In this document: positions 37,301-45,450 of the stretch, one piece after another
How the letters are laid out: each line of letters starts with the position of its first letter
Numbering within the stretch: position 1 is the first letter of the stretch
DNA from: Xenopus tropicalis
Taxonomy: Eukaryota; Chordata; Amphibia; Anura; Pipidae
NCBI RefSeq assembly: GCF_000004195.4
Contig: NC_030683.2
Coordinates: 79,136,910 to 79,200,909, forward strand
Length of the DNA: 64,000 nt
Reading direction: 5' to 3'
Position numbers and translations under genes: made by a program
Notes under the pieces: model-generated
The model's database searches: none
What the model saw: only the letters and a program-made list of their open reading frames with translations
What the model was told of the DNA's origin: nothing

Positions 37301-40300
37301 TTTTTTTGCTGTGTAAACTTTGACCTTTATTGCAGTTACAGTTACAGTTAGCAAGTGAATATTTTTTCACAAACAGGGGTTTTTAGTTACAAAGTTATGA
37401 TCACAAAATTGACAAGCCACCGTACCACATCAAGGTAAACCCCAATAAGGTTTACCTTGACATGGAATGTTGGCTTGTCAATTTTATGATCATAACTTTG
37501 TAACTAAAAACCTCTGTTTTTAAAAGCATGCATACTAATTTTTTTTTTAAAAGTAAGATACTAATTTTTTAGTGAAATAGGAGACCAGACCTGGGAATGT
37601 GCGTTGATTAAACCCCACTATTTTGTTTGTAGCTAACTTGGCCAGACAAGTCATGCTTCCATCATACATATGTACTCCCACAACCCCCTTTTCTGGAATA
37701 TCAAATGATCAGGGAAGAAGAGGGCAGAGAACACAGAAAGGAAGATAGAAATTGTGTTATTAATTCCTCTCTGATAATTATGCTCTTTGATATAAGTTTG
37801 ATGTATGTTTTACATTGGGAGTGAGCTTAATTATCCTCCCCTGTTATATATACTTGGTATAGGATATGTTCGATATAACCTTATAAAAAAAAGTAAAAAA
37901 ATCCTGTTCATAGAATTACTGACTTTATTTCTGGAGCTTGGCCTCAAGACCATTTTCATTAGCTTGGTATTATTTGTAACTAGTGTACCAGAGAATACCA
38001 ACATATGAACTAATAACAGCTGCTGGTAATAAAACAAATATTTGCATCAATATGAGATGAGTGAAAACAATTCGAATGACATTAATGTACTGATTATCCG
38101 CTCTGTGTTTTGTCACTTGTTTGTAGCAGGTGGCCGGCCATCATTCCAATCCCCCACTCCTGGACGTAACCTAACTGACAGTGCTGCTACATCCCTGAAT
38201 AGCATGTTTACACAAAAAGGTAGACTTTTCTTATTCAATGTGGAAGTATTTCATGAATTAAATGCGAGTTGTTCATAAACTTTCACAGGATAAAAACCTG
38301 TCAAATTCCTTTGACAGATTACACATGCCCAGAATAGATGCTACAAATTTTAACTATTTACCCATTTGAAAAAAGAGTGTCAATCAGGCTGTGAAGTTTT
38401 AAGCACAATGTAATAATGAGGAGAATTTTCAGTATTTTTTTTTATTTGATCTTTGCAAAATCAGGCAAATTTTTGCAGACTGTTTTTTTTGTTTAAATTG
38501 GATCTCTTTTCTGTTTTCTTGGTGTTTAATACTAGACCTATTTCTTCTACTCAAAACAGAAGATTGTATAGATTACAATTTTTGTTTTTTATTTAGAATG
38601 ATCCTTTTTCTTGCAACGTGCCCTCTTGGCCTTACTGGATATGGATACAAATTCAGAAAATAGGTTCTATCATTTATATAATTTGAAACTGCATATAAAT
38701 TCCCAAAAGGGACATTCTGTACAAGCTTGCAGCAATGCACATACTATTAATAATATTAAGAAGCTGGGAATCGCTTAACCTTATTTATGTGCCTTTGTAC
38801 ACCTATAATCTGTATTATTATTATTATTATTATTATTGTGTTAAATAAAGAAAGTTATTAAACAAAGAAGAGATTAGTCAAATATTAAATAAAACTGTAT
38901 AAAGGACAGAAGAAGGGCATCATAAGTTAGGACATATTCCTTGCAACACCATTTTATTCACAGACAGCTGAACAAGGAGATATCTTACTCAGGATGAAAT
39001 AAATTATGGGATTTTTTCCATTAGCAATCAGCATACAGGGAAAAAAAAAAAAAAAAGGTTTACCATGGACAAGCCACCAAAATTCATTATCCTGTTCACT
39101 TGTCTGTAACACTAAATAGGACATTTATTTTTGGAAGAGACTTTTCTATTGCAAGTTTTAGAAAATTCTAGCCTCGTTTAAAAGGGTTTAGAAAAAAAAA
39201 ACCCTATTTACATTCCAATTTGTGGGAAAAGCAGCGATTGCACAGTGAGAAGCAGCCAACGCAGTTTGGGAAATTAGAGAGGAAATGTAGTAGCTAGTTA
39301 AAAACATTTCCCTTTCACCTTTACTAATTTTGCTTGAAGTTCTTGAGAATGTGCGTGTTTCAGTAGAATATCAGTGTGCTATGTGGCTTATTTGTTGGGA
39401 TAAAGGTTGCACAGCACGCAGCCGTGCCTGCAGGCACATTACCTACACAGTGAGTCATCACAGGCCGCACAGGCTCTAGCTTGCAATTACTTCCAGTTAT
39501 TTCCAGCACAGGCCCGCTCCCAGGGCTTCCCCTCCCTTTGTTCACTTAAGGTAAAACAAAATCAAGATTAGTTAATGAACCGCACGTACTTACGGTTATT
39601 TTCGTTGGTCTATCTGCATTTCAAGTAAATATAAAATCTATTTTTGTGTTGCAGGCAGCCCCCAGGTCTCAGCATACCAGTTCTCCTCTACTGTGACATC
39701 CACAGACTCCAACACTGCACCAGACAGCAACCCTTATAACATGAATGGTAAGGGTAAATACGGAACATCAGTAATGAATTTTACTGCAATTTTGTCTTCA
39801 GGTCTTTTCTCCGCCTTTTTCAAGTTCTTGCACTGGTTGGAATTTATGAGTAGAACAAACTGCTCCACTGATTCTAGTGCAGGGATACAAATCTTTACTG
39901 GCATGCTGGGTAATGTAACCACCATACCTGGATGCTGAGCTCCCGGCACTGAAAACAACTCCTGTAACTTAGCAAAGACAAATCTACTAATCTATTCACA
40001 GATGCAGGGAACAAAAAAGGAAACATGAATCTATACTAATTCTAATCCTTTTTTTATTAGACAAATGCAAAATACATAAAGTGGCTCTTTAATAAATGAC
40101 ACCTATTCCTTTTTCTTCTCTCTGTGCCCCCACTCATAAAATCCCTCTCTTTTTATCTTGGTTCTTATACTACTCTATTATCCTTTTTCTTCCACACCCT
40201 TATCTGTCTGTTTACTCTGTTACCTTCATTAAAATGCATGCCTTTGTTGTTTAACAACACAACATACAAGTCTAAAAATAAATCTTTACTTTGTAATTCT

Positions 40301-43300
40301 GCCAACTTTCCCTTTGTATATTGTCTTCATGAATTCACTGTAAATGACCTCCATTAAAAAGAGCCTTTGTATCTAGTGCTAGTTTTCTCTTTAGCTACAG
40401 ATACTTGCAATGCACAGAATATCTATTAATATATTTGATTGTAATAATAACCTAGACACAGACTTTTTGGGGTTCACATGGGGATTTTATAGTTAAATAT
40501 TTGATAGTAATATTAAAGCGGTTATTTACAGAGTGCAGGGTGCAAAGTGCAAAAAAACGGGCACAAACCGCCATGTTGTTTGCACACTTGTGCCCTAGCC
40601 CTTCACTTTTCTAAATTACTGCAGCTCTCTGTGCTTCAAAATGCTGCACAGAGACCTGTGTGCCACATGAATACAGACCTGCCTACATCCAGCAGTAATG
40701 CAGTTGTAGGTGTAGGGTGATGCCAGACCCTTAATTTCAGTGCTTTTTGAATGAGCACTAAGTGGTGCACTTGTACTCTAGCCAATAACGTAACTAGTCA
40801 ACCCTGGGTCCGGGTGCAGGGCATGCAGCTGGGCCTCCCACCCACTCGCTGAAGACCTCTTTTGTGCCAAATTCAAACTGGTGCGAGCGTCCAGTGGGCC
40901 CTGAGGGGGTGCTGGCCCGGTTGTGATCGCACCCTCCGCACCCACCCCGGTATTTCCGCCACTGACTCTAGCTCTTGCATCTGAGGAGCAGTTTGTTGCT
41001 GTTTTCCATAAGCAGACATATATTGCTGGTAGACTCAGTTACTGATTCCAGCAGCCTTTGCTGAATGTCTGCTCTGTGTGGATAGCTTTTTGCTGCTTGT
41101 AATGTTTACCAATAACATTCCTGGAACCAATCAGTAATGCAATTATGAGGAATAAAAGAGAACATTTTTATCGAGCAATAGGGCAGAATTGGTGGATACA
41201 AAGTGAGCAGTTCAATAAGAATGATTAAATTACGCAACATAGCACTAGTAGCTATATTACTTCAGAAGAACACAGTAACTGAGTTATAGTAGGTCACATG
41301 GGCTTCCATATGATCAACAGCAAATTCCAGAGAGAAATATGTACAAATGAGTCTGGCACAAAACTGCTTAAGTTTATAGAGGCAAAATAACCCTGTCCCT
41401 CCTGAAAGAATACTGGATGATAAAGGCGCGCCAAGGACTCATGGGATTCTGAGAGACAGACTATAAATTCCTGTAGTAGGTATAGTTAATGCCAAACATC
41501 ATTCAATGAAATACTGGCATGGGAAGACATGTTTTCTTCAAAATGCATCAGTTAATAGAAAGGGCCTGATTCACTAAAGTGCGATAAAAATTATCGCACG
41601 CTTTTTTGCGTTAAAAAACGCAAAATAATTTGCGCGCGATTCACCATAGTATTATCGCGTGCGAAAAATTGCCATTTTCGCATGGGTTATTTCTCGCACT
41701 AGTTTTACCGCATGCGTTAATTTCCGCGCTGAAAAGAATACGATCGCATTATTCACTATAACTTTTGCGAGCTAAATATCGCATTTGGCTATGCGAAAAT
41801 TAACACCTACTACAGGCAGGCGAAAAATTATACAAAAGTACAGTAAATGATTTTTTGCAATAAAATATGGACTTACAGTGTTATTTATTCAAGTATGTGT
41901 TTCCCCTAGAGTGACGCAGGCGCCAGTTTGCAGCGAAATGTTCATTTTTAATACAGTAATTTTCTGCAAGTATGGCTAACATGGCGTGCGTTCATTTGCG
42001 CGACTATTTATATTTGGCTACAAGTGATGAAATGTTTCGCCAGGCATGGATTCGCAGCAAATTTTTGGACGTGCGTTGAATTTTTTTGCGGCGGATTTTT
42101 TCATGCGTTTCGCAAAACAATCCGCCAATGGCAAAACGCATGAAAAAATTTGCCACGCAAAAATTCACCGCACATACAAAAATGTATACAAGCCTCAAAA
42201 AATAATAGTCTCAGCAACAATTTTTTTGCCCGCACAACATTTTTGCCGTTTCGTGGATCTTTTGAAAGATTTGCTAATTTTTCACTAAAGATAACCAGAA
42301 CACATTTGCTCATCACTAGTGGCTACTATTTATAAGCATCTACTATTTATATGATACTATTTACTGTATATGCTACCATTCATATGCGGTCACTATTCGC
42401 GGGCGTAATTTAGCACATGTACCAGCAAATACCGCATTGAAATAGTCTTTGCGAGTTAAATAACGCATGCAATATCGCGACTAAAAAAGCGCGAGTATGC
42501 TTATAGTGAATCGTGCGAAAAATCGACAAAATTAAGCCGCGGTAAAAATTTTAGCGCACAATAAAAATAGCACACGTTTTATCGCCCTTTAGTGAATCAG
42601 GCCCAAAGTCTCTAGCAGAATCCTGCATTGAAATCAGTTCTTCAAAAATACAAATAGATTTTTCTATATTTAATTTTGAAATTTCACATGGGGCTAGCCA
42701 TATTCTTTATTTCCCAAGGTGCCACAGTTATGTGACCTGTGCTCTGATAAACTTCAGTCACACTTTACTGCTGAGCTGCAAGTTGGAGTGCAGCCGATCA
42801 GCAGGACAATGGGGAAGGTAGCAGCTCCCAGTAGATATCAAAATAGCACTCAATAGTAAGAAATCCAAGTCCGGCTTGGGACTCCTCCAGTTACATGGGA
42901 GTAGGAGAAACAAAAGGTTGTCTGAAAGCAGTTCTAATGTGTAGCGCTGGCTCTTTCTGAAAGCTCAGATACAATGCACTGAGATGGCTGCCTACACAGC
43001 AATATTACAACTAAAAAAATACATTTATTGGTTCAATAACATTAAATGTTAGAGTGAATTATTTACTATGTAAACAGTGTAATTTAGGAATAAAAAGGAC
43101 ACTCTAAAAATCATTCAGATTCCTCTTAAGCATAACATTTAATAACCAATTCATTTTCTACTATCAAAGGTCATGGAATTCATCTCTAAAATAAAAGAGG
43201 GTGTTCTATTCACTTTTGTAACATATGGATCTATTAAATAGAGATTCTGATTTTTGTCTGAAATTATCTCATTGTGAAATTTTCTGAAAGAGCCTCACTA

Positions 43301-45252
43301 TAATGGAGAATATAATATATCTATATTTTTGTAGAATATATTTATATATTTGCACTTAAAGTAATTTAGCCTAATATTTTGATCACTAAAAGTGATGTTC
43401 AGGGAGAATCAAACAGAGAGAGAGAATAAATAATTGATACTTTTTTTGCTATTTTTTGTCAAATTTGCAGGAATCCAGTAATAGAATGTGAGTTTTTTTT
43501 TTTAAAAAAAGGGGAATTAACCTTTTGTAAATTTCCCTTCCTTTGCATTATGTGCTCTGGTTTAAAAAGGGGTGTTTTACGCTGAGCTATAATAGCAAAA
43601 ATCATACATAGAAAGCATTATAATATTTTACTGACTCATACTAATTCATGGAAACTGGATATTACATTTTCAGTCCTAAGGCAAAGCCATGATTAAGCTT
43701 ACCAGCCACATTTATTATACCATTTACATTGTGGCATTATGTATACTGTATATTAATATGAGCAAATTACAGAAGCACTAAAGCTCTGCTAGTGTCCTTT
43801 AAATATCATGCACATTTCAAATATGTTTTGGTCAGTCATGAGAGAAAATATTTTTTGAGAATTTAACATGCTAGTATGTCACACAGAGAGAACCTGCTCA
43901 TGAGCTATGGTTTTGCTTTGCCCAAGAATGGACACAAATCTCCATATTTTTTACCTGCCATAGAGCATATTTTTTTCAGAAATTCAGCATAATTCCAGTA
44001 ATTCCACAATATTTACTAAAGCAGATGCAAATCAGCATCCACTTTGTTCAATAGCATGTAAATGTACATTACTTAATACTTTGCACTTTTACTTGCGTTC
44101 ATAAATGAGCATCAAGTCTCACATTACTTTAGGCAATGTATTAAAACAAGCAGAATTCTGAACATCTAATTACACTAATGTACATTTTCTAACACTGCTT
44201 TGCTATATTGCATCCCATCACTGGGTAAAACCTCCTGTTATCTGATGATCAACACCCACTGATCCCCCACTAGCATCATTAAGTCTCTCTCTTGTTGTTC
44301 CCCATTTCTAGTGTATCCAATGATGACACGGCACCAAACAAATAAATCCTTGCCCCAAACATGGAAATCAGCTAAGCCGACCCTTTTGGTAAGTGCCAAA
44401 GATTACTTCTAGAGAAGCTGTATGTTACTAGTAGCATGCCAAGTGTGCGGCAAATTACTGTCCTGCATAGGCAATAGACTGGAGCTGTACCGTGACTCCT
44501 ATTTATAGGTCCATTTCATTAATAATGTGTACTAGTGATGAGTGAAATATGTATGGATTCATGGCATAATTCCACATTTTACCTTGGTTAATATTTTTGC
44601 AAAACTGCCCCAAAATTGCTGCAGAAAAAAAGTTTGCTGTGAAAAAATACCCTTAGGGGTATAATTATTATGCTGTGTTAAAAGTGGAGTAAAATATCAC
44701 CAGTGATGTTGCTCATAGCAGCCAATCAGATGCTTTACTTTCATTTTCTAACTGTTGAAATCTAATTGCTGATTGGTTGCCCTGGGCAACATCACCGGTA
44801 ATGCTTCACTCCATTTTTACACAGTACGATAAATATACCCCTTAGACTCCAATATATTTTGTGTGAAAAAAAATCACCTCAAACAAACACACTGAATTCA
44901 ATGTGTTTTCGTATTTATGCTCACCACTAGTATTTACTCTGAAATCGCTTACTTTTTTCATTTCAGTTCTTAAAAAAGACATAAACATATGTTTACAATG
45001 ATGGCAAGGGTAAATTACTGCCATCATCACCTTCCATCTTTAAAACAAATGAGACTACTGATTGTCTCCATGCTAAACATCTGGGGGGGGGGGGTCCTGC
45101 TTCTTAAATGAACCTATAATGGGAAAAATTCTCTTCATATGAAATGTTTTTGTAACAAGAGGAAATTAACAAAGCTTTAATTTCTTTTACAGACCCAACA
45201 ACGTCCTTTTTATGTTAACAAGGGTAATGCAGCAAGTACTGACACACCATAA
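15797..45252 (+). CDS. TRIM29: TRIM29 (ATDC), nine coding exons, 488 aa
   Basis: Coding exons are 15797-16336, 27269-27364, 31463-31696, 34341-34527, 36806-36895, 38130-38219, 39655-39747, 44312-44388 and 45193-45252; they total 1467 nt with all phases matching. Residues 85-123 form B-box 1 (CDSC, CLVC, FCETH). Residues 137-167 form B-box 2 (C137, H140, C148, C156, C159, H164, H167). Residues 181-290 form a charged coiled coil. The tail carries PQTWKS and RPFYVNKGN, which match the mammalian TRIM29 C-terminus as I know it. There is no RING, a defining oddity of TRIM29 within the TRIM family. At 488 residues it is about 100 shorter than the human protein, mostly at the N-terminus. In mammals TRIM29 is a mainly cytoplasmic, epithelial protein linked to p53 binding, DNA-damage signalling and innate immune signalling. 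Function in frog is inferred. Confidence 0.96.
16337..17357 (+). other. TRIM29 intron 1, first part, no feature recognised
   Basis: The donor GTGAGT opens the intron. The first kilobase is AT-rich and holds nothing I can name. Confidence 0.5.
17358..17586. mobile_element. Decayed MITE of the CCGGATAAGG/CCCATACC type
   Basis: Starts 'gtatggaatctattttctgg' and 'cccttatccagaaagctct', ends 'gataatggatcccatacca'. The ends are complementary, and the interior is shorter and more diverged than the copy at 6061-6372. Confidence 0.65.
18595..18812. mobile_element. Partial MITE of the same type, one end missing
   Basis: Contains 'aaacagtaccttgtacttga', 'gatgccagctaagctaaaat', 'tccttattggatgcagaaca' and 'ttctgagcattctggataac', the core and right half of this common Xenopus repeat. 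The left terminus is not recognisable. Confidence 0.7.
18960..19105. repeat. ATTGGTTGCTA foldback MITE copy
   Basis: 'acccatagcaaccaataaga' near 18991 and 'ctgctgattggttgctacgg' near 19047 are inverted with respect to each other, as in the copy at 4254-4790. Confidence 0.7.
19390..19690 (+). mobile_element. CR1/L2-like LINE, 3' end fragment, plus strand
   Basis: Words typical of a Xenopus LINE tail appear in order: 'gggatcatataataatctcc', 'ttccagcagactccagggca', 'gtgagagctgtgaagttgtt', 'gaattctctccctgtattgc', 'ctggatcaactagcagttag', 'ggttgaacttgatggctttt' and 'gttatgttac'. Internal deletions are likely. The short minus-strand frame here is spurious. Confidence 0.7.
20805..20960. mobile_element. 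TTAA-type MITE, left part only
   Basis: 'ttaaaggggtagttcacatt' followed by 'acttatagtatgg' and 'caattggttctcatttatta' matches the start of a frequent Xenopus MITE with TTAAAGGGG ends. No matching right end is found nearby, so the copy is truncated. Confidence 0.55.
21841..21877 (-). ncRNA. Decayed hammerhead-like ribozyme motif
   Basis: On the minus strand the order is CTT, ATGATGA (CUGAUGA expected), a stem built on GCCT/AGGC, AAAA (GAAA expected), then CATGTA and AAG. CTT and AAG can pair as a 3-bp stem I. Two core residues are changed, so cleavage is unlikely. It lies antisense in TRIM29 intron 1. Confidence 0.45.
22633..22676 (+). ncRNA. Hammerhead-like ribozyme motif with full core, sense in TRIM29 intron 1
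   Basis: Stem I is TTGAA (22633-22637) with TTCAA (22672-22676). CTGAAGA (22638-22644) fits the conserved CUGANGA. One extra A precedes stem II, where GCCACTC pairs with GAGTGGT (one G-U) around loop GGAT. GAAA (22664-22667) follows, then C-G-U-U, where A15.1-C-G-U16.1 makes the minimal stem III and cleavage would follow U at 22671. Such minimal stem III hammerheads are known from Penelope-like retroelements and newt satellite DNA. Activity is not shown; the one-nucleotide insertion after A9 departs from the strict consensus. Confidence 0.6.
22677..23480. other. Probable retroelement fragment downstream of the hammerhead motif
   Basis: After the ribozyme-like motif comes AT-rich DNA with repeated 'aacattt' words (22920-23030). 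Then a G+C-rich stretch (about 23035-23480) contains a G-run and 'tgggccccatgatggattgc'. The base composition is unlike the rest of intron 1, which suggests inserted DNA. I cannot assign a family or find a coding frame. Confidence 0.4.
23481..25080. other. TRIM29 intron 1, middle part, no clear feature
   Basis: AT-rich. Near 24535-24625 'taaaccgccagttgcaatta' and 'acattcgccagttaagcaca' form an imperfect inverted pair, perhaps a decayed MITE. Confidence 0.4.
25081..25426. mobile_element. MITE with AAGCTGGCCATACACG ends
   Basis: The left end is CTAAAGCTGGCCATACACG and the right end CGTGTATGGCCAGCTTAAG, a clear terminal inverted repeat. Two internal palindromes occur: 'tttcgtgcgaccatcggtcg' with 'cgcacgaaac' (25115-25143), and 'tatcgtacgaaacgaggttt' with 'cgtacgata'. 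TTAA at the right end (CTAA at the left) suggests a TTAA-targeting element. A right-end fragment lies near 51595-51615. Confidence 0.8.
26650..26997. mobile_element. T2-type MITE with TTAA target duplication
   Basis: The left end reads TTAAAGGGGAACTTGG and the right end, inverted, TTAAAGGGGAAGTAGAACT; both carry TTAA. The TTAAAGGRR end is the hallmark of the T2/Kolobok-related MITEs described in Xenopus. It lies about 270 bp upstream of TRIM29 exon 2. Confidence 0.75.
27269..27364 (+). CDS. TRIM29: TRIM29 exon 2: start of coiled coil
   Basis: Encodes 32 residues (TELSEIQEQLHLQILDVDDE then VERWQKEKDRIR) between CTTTACAG and GTAAGA, phase 0 on both sides. The heptad-like spacing of L and I and the WQKEKDRI motif match TRIM29. 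The exon length of 96 nt equals that of the mammalian exon as I recall it. Confidence 0.95.
27515..27715. mobile_element. MITE with AGGGCTCTGGCACACGGGGG ends
   Basis: AGGGCTCTGGCACACGGGGG at 27517-27536 and the inverse, CCCCCGTGTGCCAGAGCCCT, at the right end. Internally 'attagtcgcccgcgacaaaa' is mirrored by 'gttcgcgggcgactaat' (27539-27582). The G+C content is far above the surrounding intron. The minus-strand open frame here is a by-product of that composition. Confidence 0.8.
27716..27897. mobile_element. Short MITE abutting the previous one
   Basis: The left 'gatgttcaccttcatacaat' and right 'gtctgaaggtgaatatccca' blocks are inverted repeats. They enclose the words 'cgttatcgcactttagtgaatc', a single end of the Harbinger-like family seen at 4860 and 41562. 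This may be another insertion relic. Confidence 0.6.
28119..28681. mobile_element. Harbinger-like MITE (GGGGCACATTTACT ends), copy A
   Basis: The ends are GGGGCACATTTACTAACCCACGAA and an inverted TTCGTGAGTAAGTAAATGTGCCCC, flanked by the 3-bp duplication TAA (28116-28118, 28682-28684). The arms are full of short words such as 'gcgacttttt' and 'ttcgtagcc', which make spurious open frames on both strands. The centre (about 28370-28475) is a unique-looking block. The same element lies inverted at 47826-48415. Confidence 0.85.
28685..31462. other. TRIM29 intron 2, remainder
   Basis: Near 29173-29330 'aagtggccatacaccagccc' followed by 'acaaacgcctgggcctacgc' looks repeat-derived. About 30710-31060 is richer in G+C than its surroundings ('ggacaccaggcctctcccca') and may be a fragment of an inserted element of unknown type. 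No RNA gene or exon other than TRIM29's is seen. Confidence 0.45.
31463..31696 (+). CDS. TRIM29: TRIM29 exon 3: main coiled coil
   Basis: Encodes residues 213-290, between TTATTTCAG and GTGGGT, phase 0 on both sides. Rich in Glu, Lys and Gln (KELQRQQEEVKAQLEQKERA) and ends DAVLFLQ, close to the SVLFLQ that ends this block in mammalian TRIM29. This region would mediate dimer formation, as in other TRIM proteins. Confidence 0.96.
31905..32055. repeat. Decayed ATTGG-type foldback MITE in intron 3
   Basis: 'agtaacccatagcaaccatt' at about 31950 and 'gtttctgtgggttactatac' at about 32019 are inverted remnants of the repeat at 4254-4790. Confidence 0.5.
33366..34165. mobile_element. Xenopus repeat element with an internal minisatellite
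   Basis: Opens with 'tgctgtccaacttctgtggt' and 'acggagggccagaatttttc', a frequent start of a Xenopus interspersed repeat. The right part holds 'gaggtgtgaaaaatgcaggg' and 'caatgcagggactaaaatg'. The minisatellite at 33777-33998 lies inside. Boundaries are approximate and I cannot name the superfamily. Confidence 0.55.
33777..33998. repeat. 34-bp minisatellite that reverses orientation
   Basis: Five tandem units of 34 bp built on 'agcatagggcaggcagagta' followed by 'tggcacacaca' run from 33777 to about 33946. Then about two units appear in the opposite orientation ('tgtgtgccatactatg', 'ttgccctaccctgcc'). The head-to-head junction makes a long potential hairpin. The two minus-strand frames with C-L-P repeats are translations of this array and are not genes. 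Confidence 0.85.
34341..34527 (+). CDS. TRIM29: TRIM29 exon 4
   Basis: Encodes residues 291-352 plus one base. It begins with EF, continues IPPLPTYTV and LDGEKLTHAMGSLKEEL, and ends at the donor AATG|GTAAGA in phase 1. The LPTY and L-x-G-E motifs match the mammalian exon. Confidence 0.94.
34528..36805. other. TRIM29 intron 4
   Basis: Mostly unrecognised. Near 35838 'tacaggtatgggatcaatta' and 'ctataaacccattaaccatc' look like the end of a MITE of the CCCATACCTGTA type (about 35836-36010), much decayed. No other feature is visible. Confidence 0.5.
36806..36895 (+). CDS. TRIM29: TRIM29 exon 5
   Basis: A 90-nt exon between TTTGCAG and GTAATT, phase 1 at both ends. It encodes VENRYMMKDLTTDWAPSADY and a short remainder. 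RY and the W-x-x-x-x-D spacing resemble the TRIM29 tail. Similarity is weaker than in exons 1-4, but the phase and position fit. Skipping it would not break the frame. Confidence 0.87.
37373..37518. repeat. Long hairpin MITE in intron 5
   Basis: The left arm (37373 to about 37441; 'ttttagttacaaagttatga', 'tcaaggtaaaccc') and the right arm (about 37448-37518; 'ggtttaccttga', 'tcataactttgtaactaaaa') are inverted copies of roughly 70 bp with few mismatches and a loop of about 6 nt. It lies in the 1.2-kb intron between exons 5 and 6. Confidence 0.85.
38130..38219 (+). CDS. TRIM29: TRIM29 exon 6
   Basis: A 90-nt exon, phase 1 at both ends, encoding GGRPSFQSPTPGRNLTDSAA and a further ten residues ending TQK. 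The GG-R-x-S-[FY]-Q-x-[PS]-x-PGR pattern matches mammalian TRIM29. The acceptor is a tandem TAGCAG: use of the first AG (exon from 38127) would add one alanine. Confidence 0.9.
38220..39654. other. TRIM29 intron 6
   Basis: Contains an A/T simple repeat (TTA)n at about 38810-38838 and an A-run near 39043-39058. No transposon ends are recognised. Confidence 0.5.
39655..39747 (+). CDS. TRIM29: TRIM29 exon 7
   Basis: A 93-nt exon between GTTGCAG and GTAAGG, phase 1 at both ends. It encodes a Ser/Thr-rich tail segment (SAYQFSSTVTSTDSNTAPD). Family similarity is weak here, as expected for a fast-evolving tail, so this assignment rests mainly on splice sites, phase and position. Confidence 0.83.
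40540..40990. repeat. Repeat-derived G+C-rich block in intron 7
   Basis: 'gtgcaaaaaaacgggcacaa', 'agccaataacgtaactagtc' and 'gggtccgggtgcagggcatg' resemble parts of a Xenopus MITE family with ends like 'gtggcgtaactacagg', related to the blocks at 57180 and 62340. The ends are not clear. Confidence 0.45.
41562..42604 (+). mobile_element. Deleted derivative of the Harbinger-like element
   Basis: Begins GGGCCTGATTCACTAAAGTG and ends 'cctttagtgaatcaggccc', flanked by the 3-bp duplication AAA (41559-41561, 42605-42607). The first 340 bp or so (to about 41900) closely match 4860-5215 in the same orientation, including 'ctactacaggcaggcgaaaa'. The coding part is absent. A different repeat (41906-42316) is nested inside. 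Confidence 0.85.
41906..42316. mobile_element. Nested MITE with GCTCATCACTAGT end
   Basis: Interrupts the Harbinger-like derivative. It has the words 'attcgcagcaaatttttgga', 'gcatgaaaaaatttgccacg' and 'tttgctcatcactagt', typical of a very abundant Xenopus repeat. Internal inverted words such as 'tttttcatgcgtttcgcaaa' and 'gcaaaacgcatgaaaaa' give paired spurious frames on both strands. Confidence 0.65.
42608..44311. other. TRIM29 intron 7, last part
   Basis: AT-rich sequence with no recognised element. The acceptor of exon 8 (CCCATTTCTAG) has a moderate pyrimidine tract. Confidence 0.5.
44312..44388 (+). CDS. TRIM29: TRIM29 exon 8
   Basis: A 77-nt exon between CATTTCTAG and GTAAGT. It enters in phase 1 and leaves in phase 0. 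It encodes YPMMTRHQ and PQTWKSAKPTLL, close to the mammalian YPSLMRSQ and PQTWKSGK motifs. Confidence 0.94.
44527..44936. mobile_element. ACTAGTGATGAGTG-type MITE in intron 8, split by another MITE
   Basis: The left end 'gtactagtgatgagtgaaat' and right end 'tttatgctcaccactagtat' are inverted repeats of the same family as 41906-42316. The element is interrupted at 44656-44841. Intron 8 is only 804 bp, so about half of it is transposon. Confidence 0.8.
44656..44841. mobile_element. Nested Harbinger-like MITE (GGGGTATAATTATTATGCTG ends)
   Basis: The terminal inverted repeats are GGGGTATAATTATTATGCTGTG and its inverse 'cacagtacgataaatatacc', flanked by a perfect 3-bp duplication TTA (44653-44655, 44842-44844), the expected PIF/Harbinger target. 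A related copy is at 56407-56663. Confidence 0.88.
45193..45252 (+). CDS. TRIM29: TRIM29 exon 9: C-terminus and stop
   Basis: Begins after TTTTACAG and encodes TQQRPFYVNKGNAASTDTP followed by TAA at 45250-45252. RPFYVNKGN is the diagnostic end of TRIM29. Confidence 0.96.
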   Translation, partial: TQQRPFYVNKGNAASTDTP

Positions 45253-45450
45253 ATGGCCCCACCCATGGCGGACCACGGTGGCTGGGCAAGGATGGATATT
45301 TTAAAATAAAAGGTTGAATTTCTGGTCTTGGGGATGGGGGGGGATTCAATTAGCTTTATCACTGGCATATCAGCAAATGTGTCAAGAGGACACACAAAAT
45401 GAAATTCCAGGGTAGGCAAACATTATTTTCATCCAACATTAAAAAATAAA
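45253..45450 (+). other. TRIM29: TRIM29 3' untranslated region with candidate poly(A) signals
   Basis: AATAAA occurs at 45305-45310 and 45445-45450 downstream of the stop. Either could end the transcript; the second lies in an A-rich stretch. A third candidate further on (46840-46845) is possible but less likely. Confidence 0.5.
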
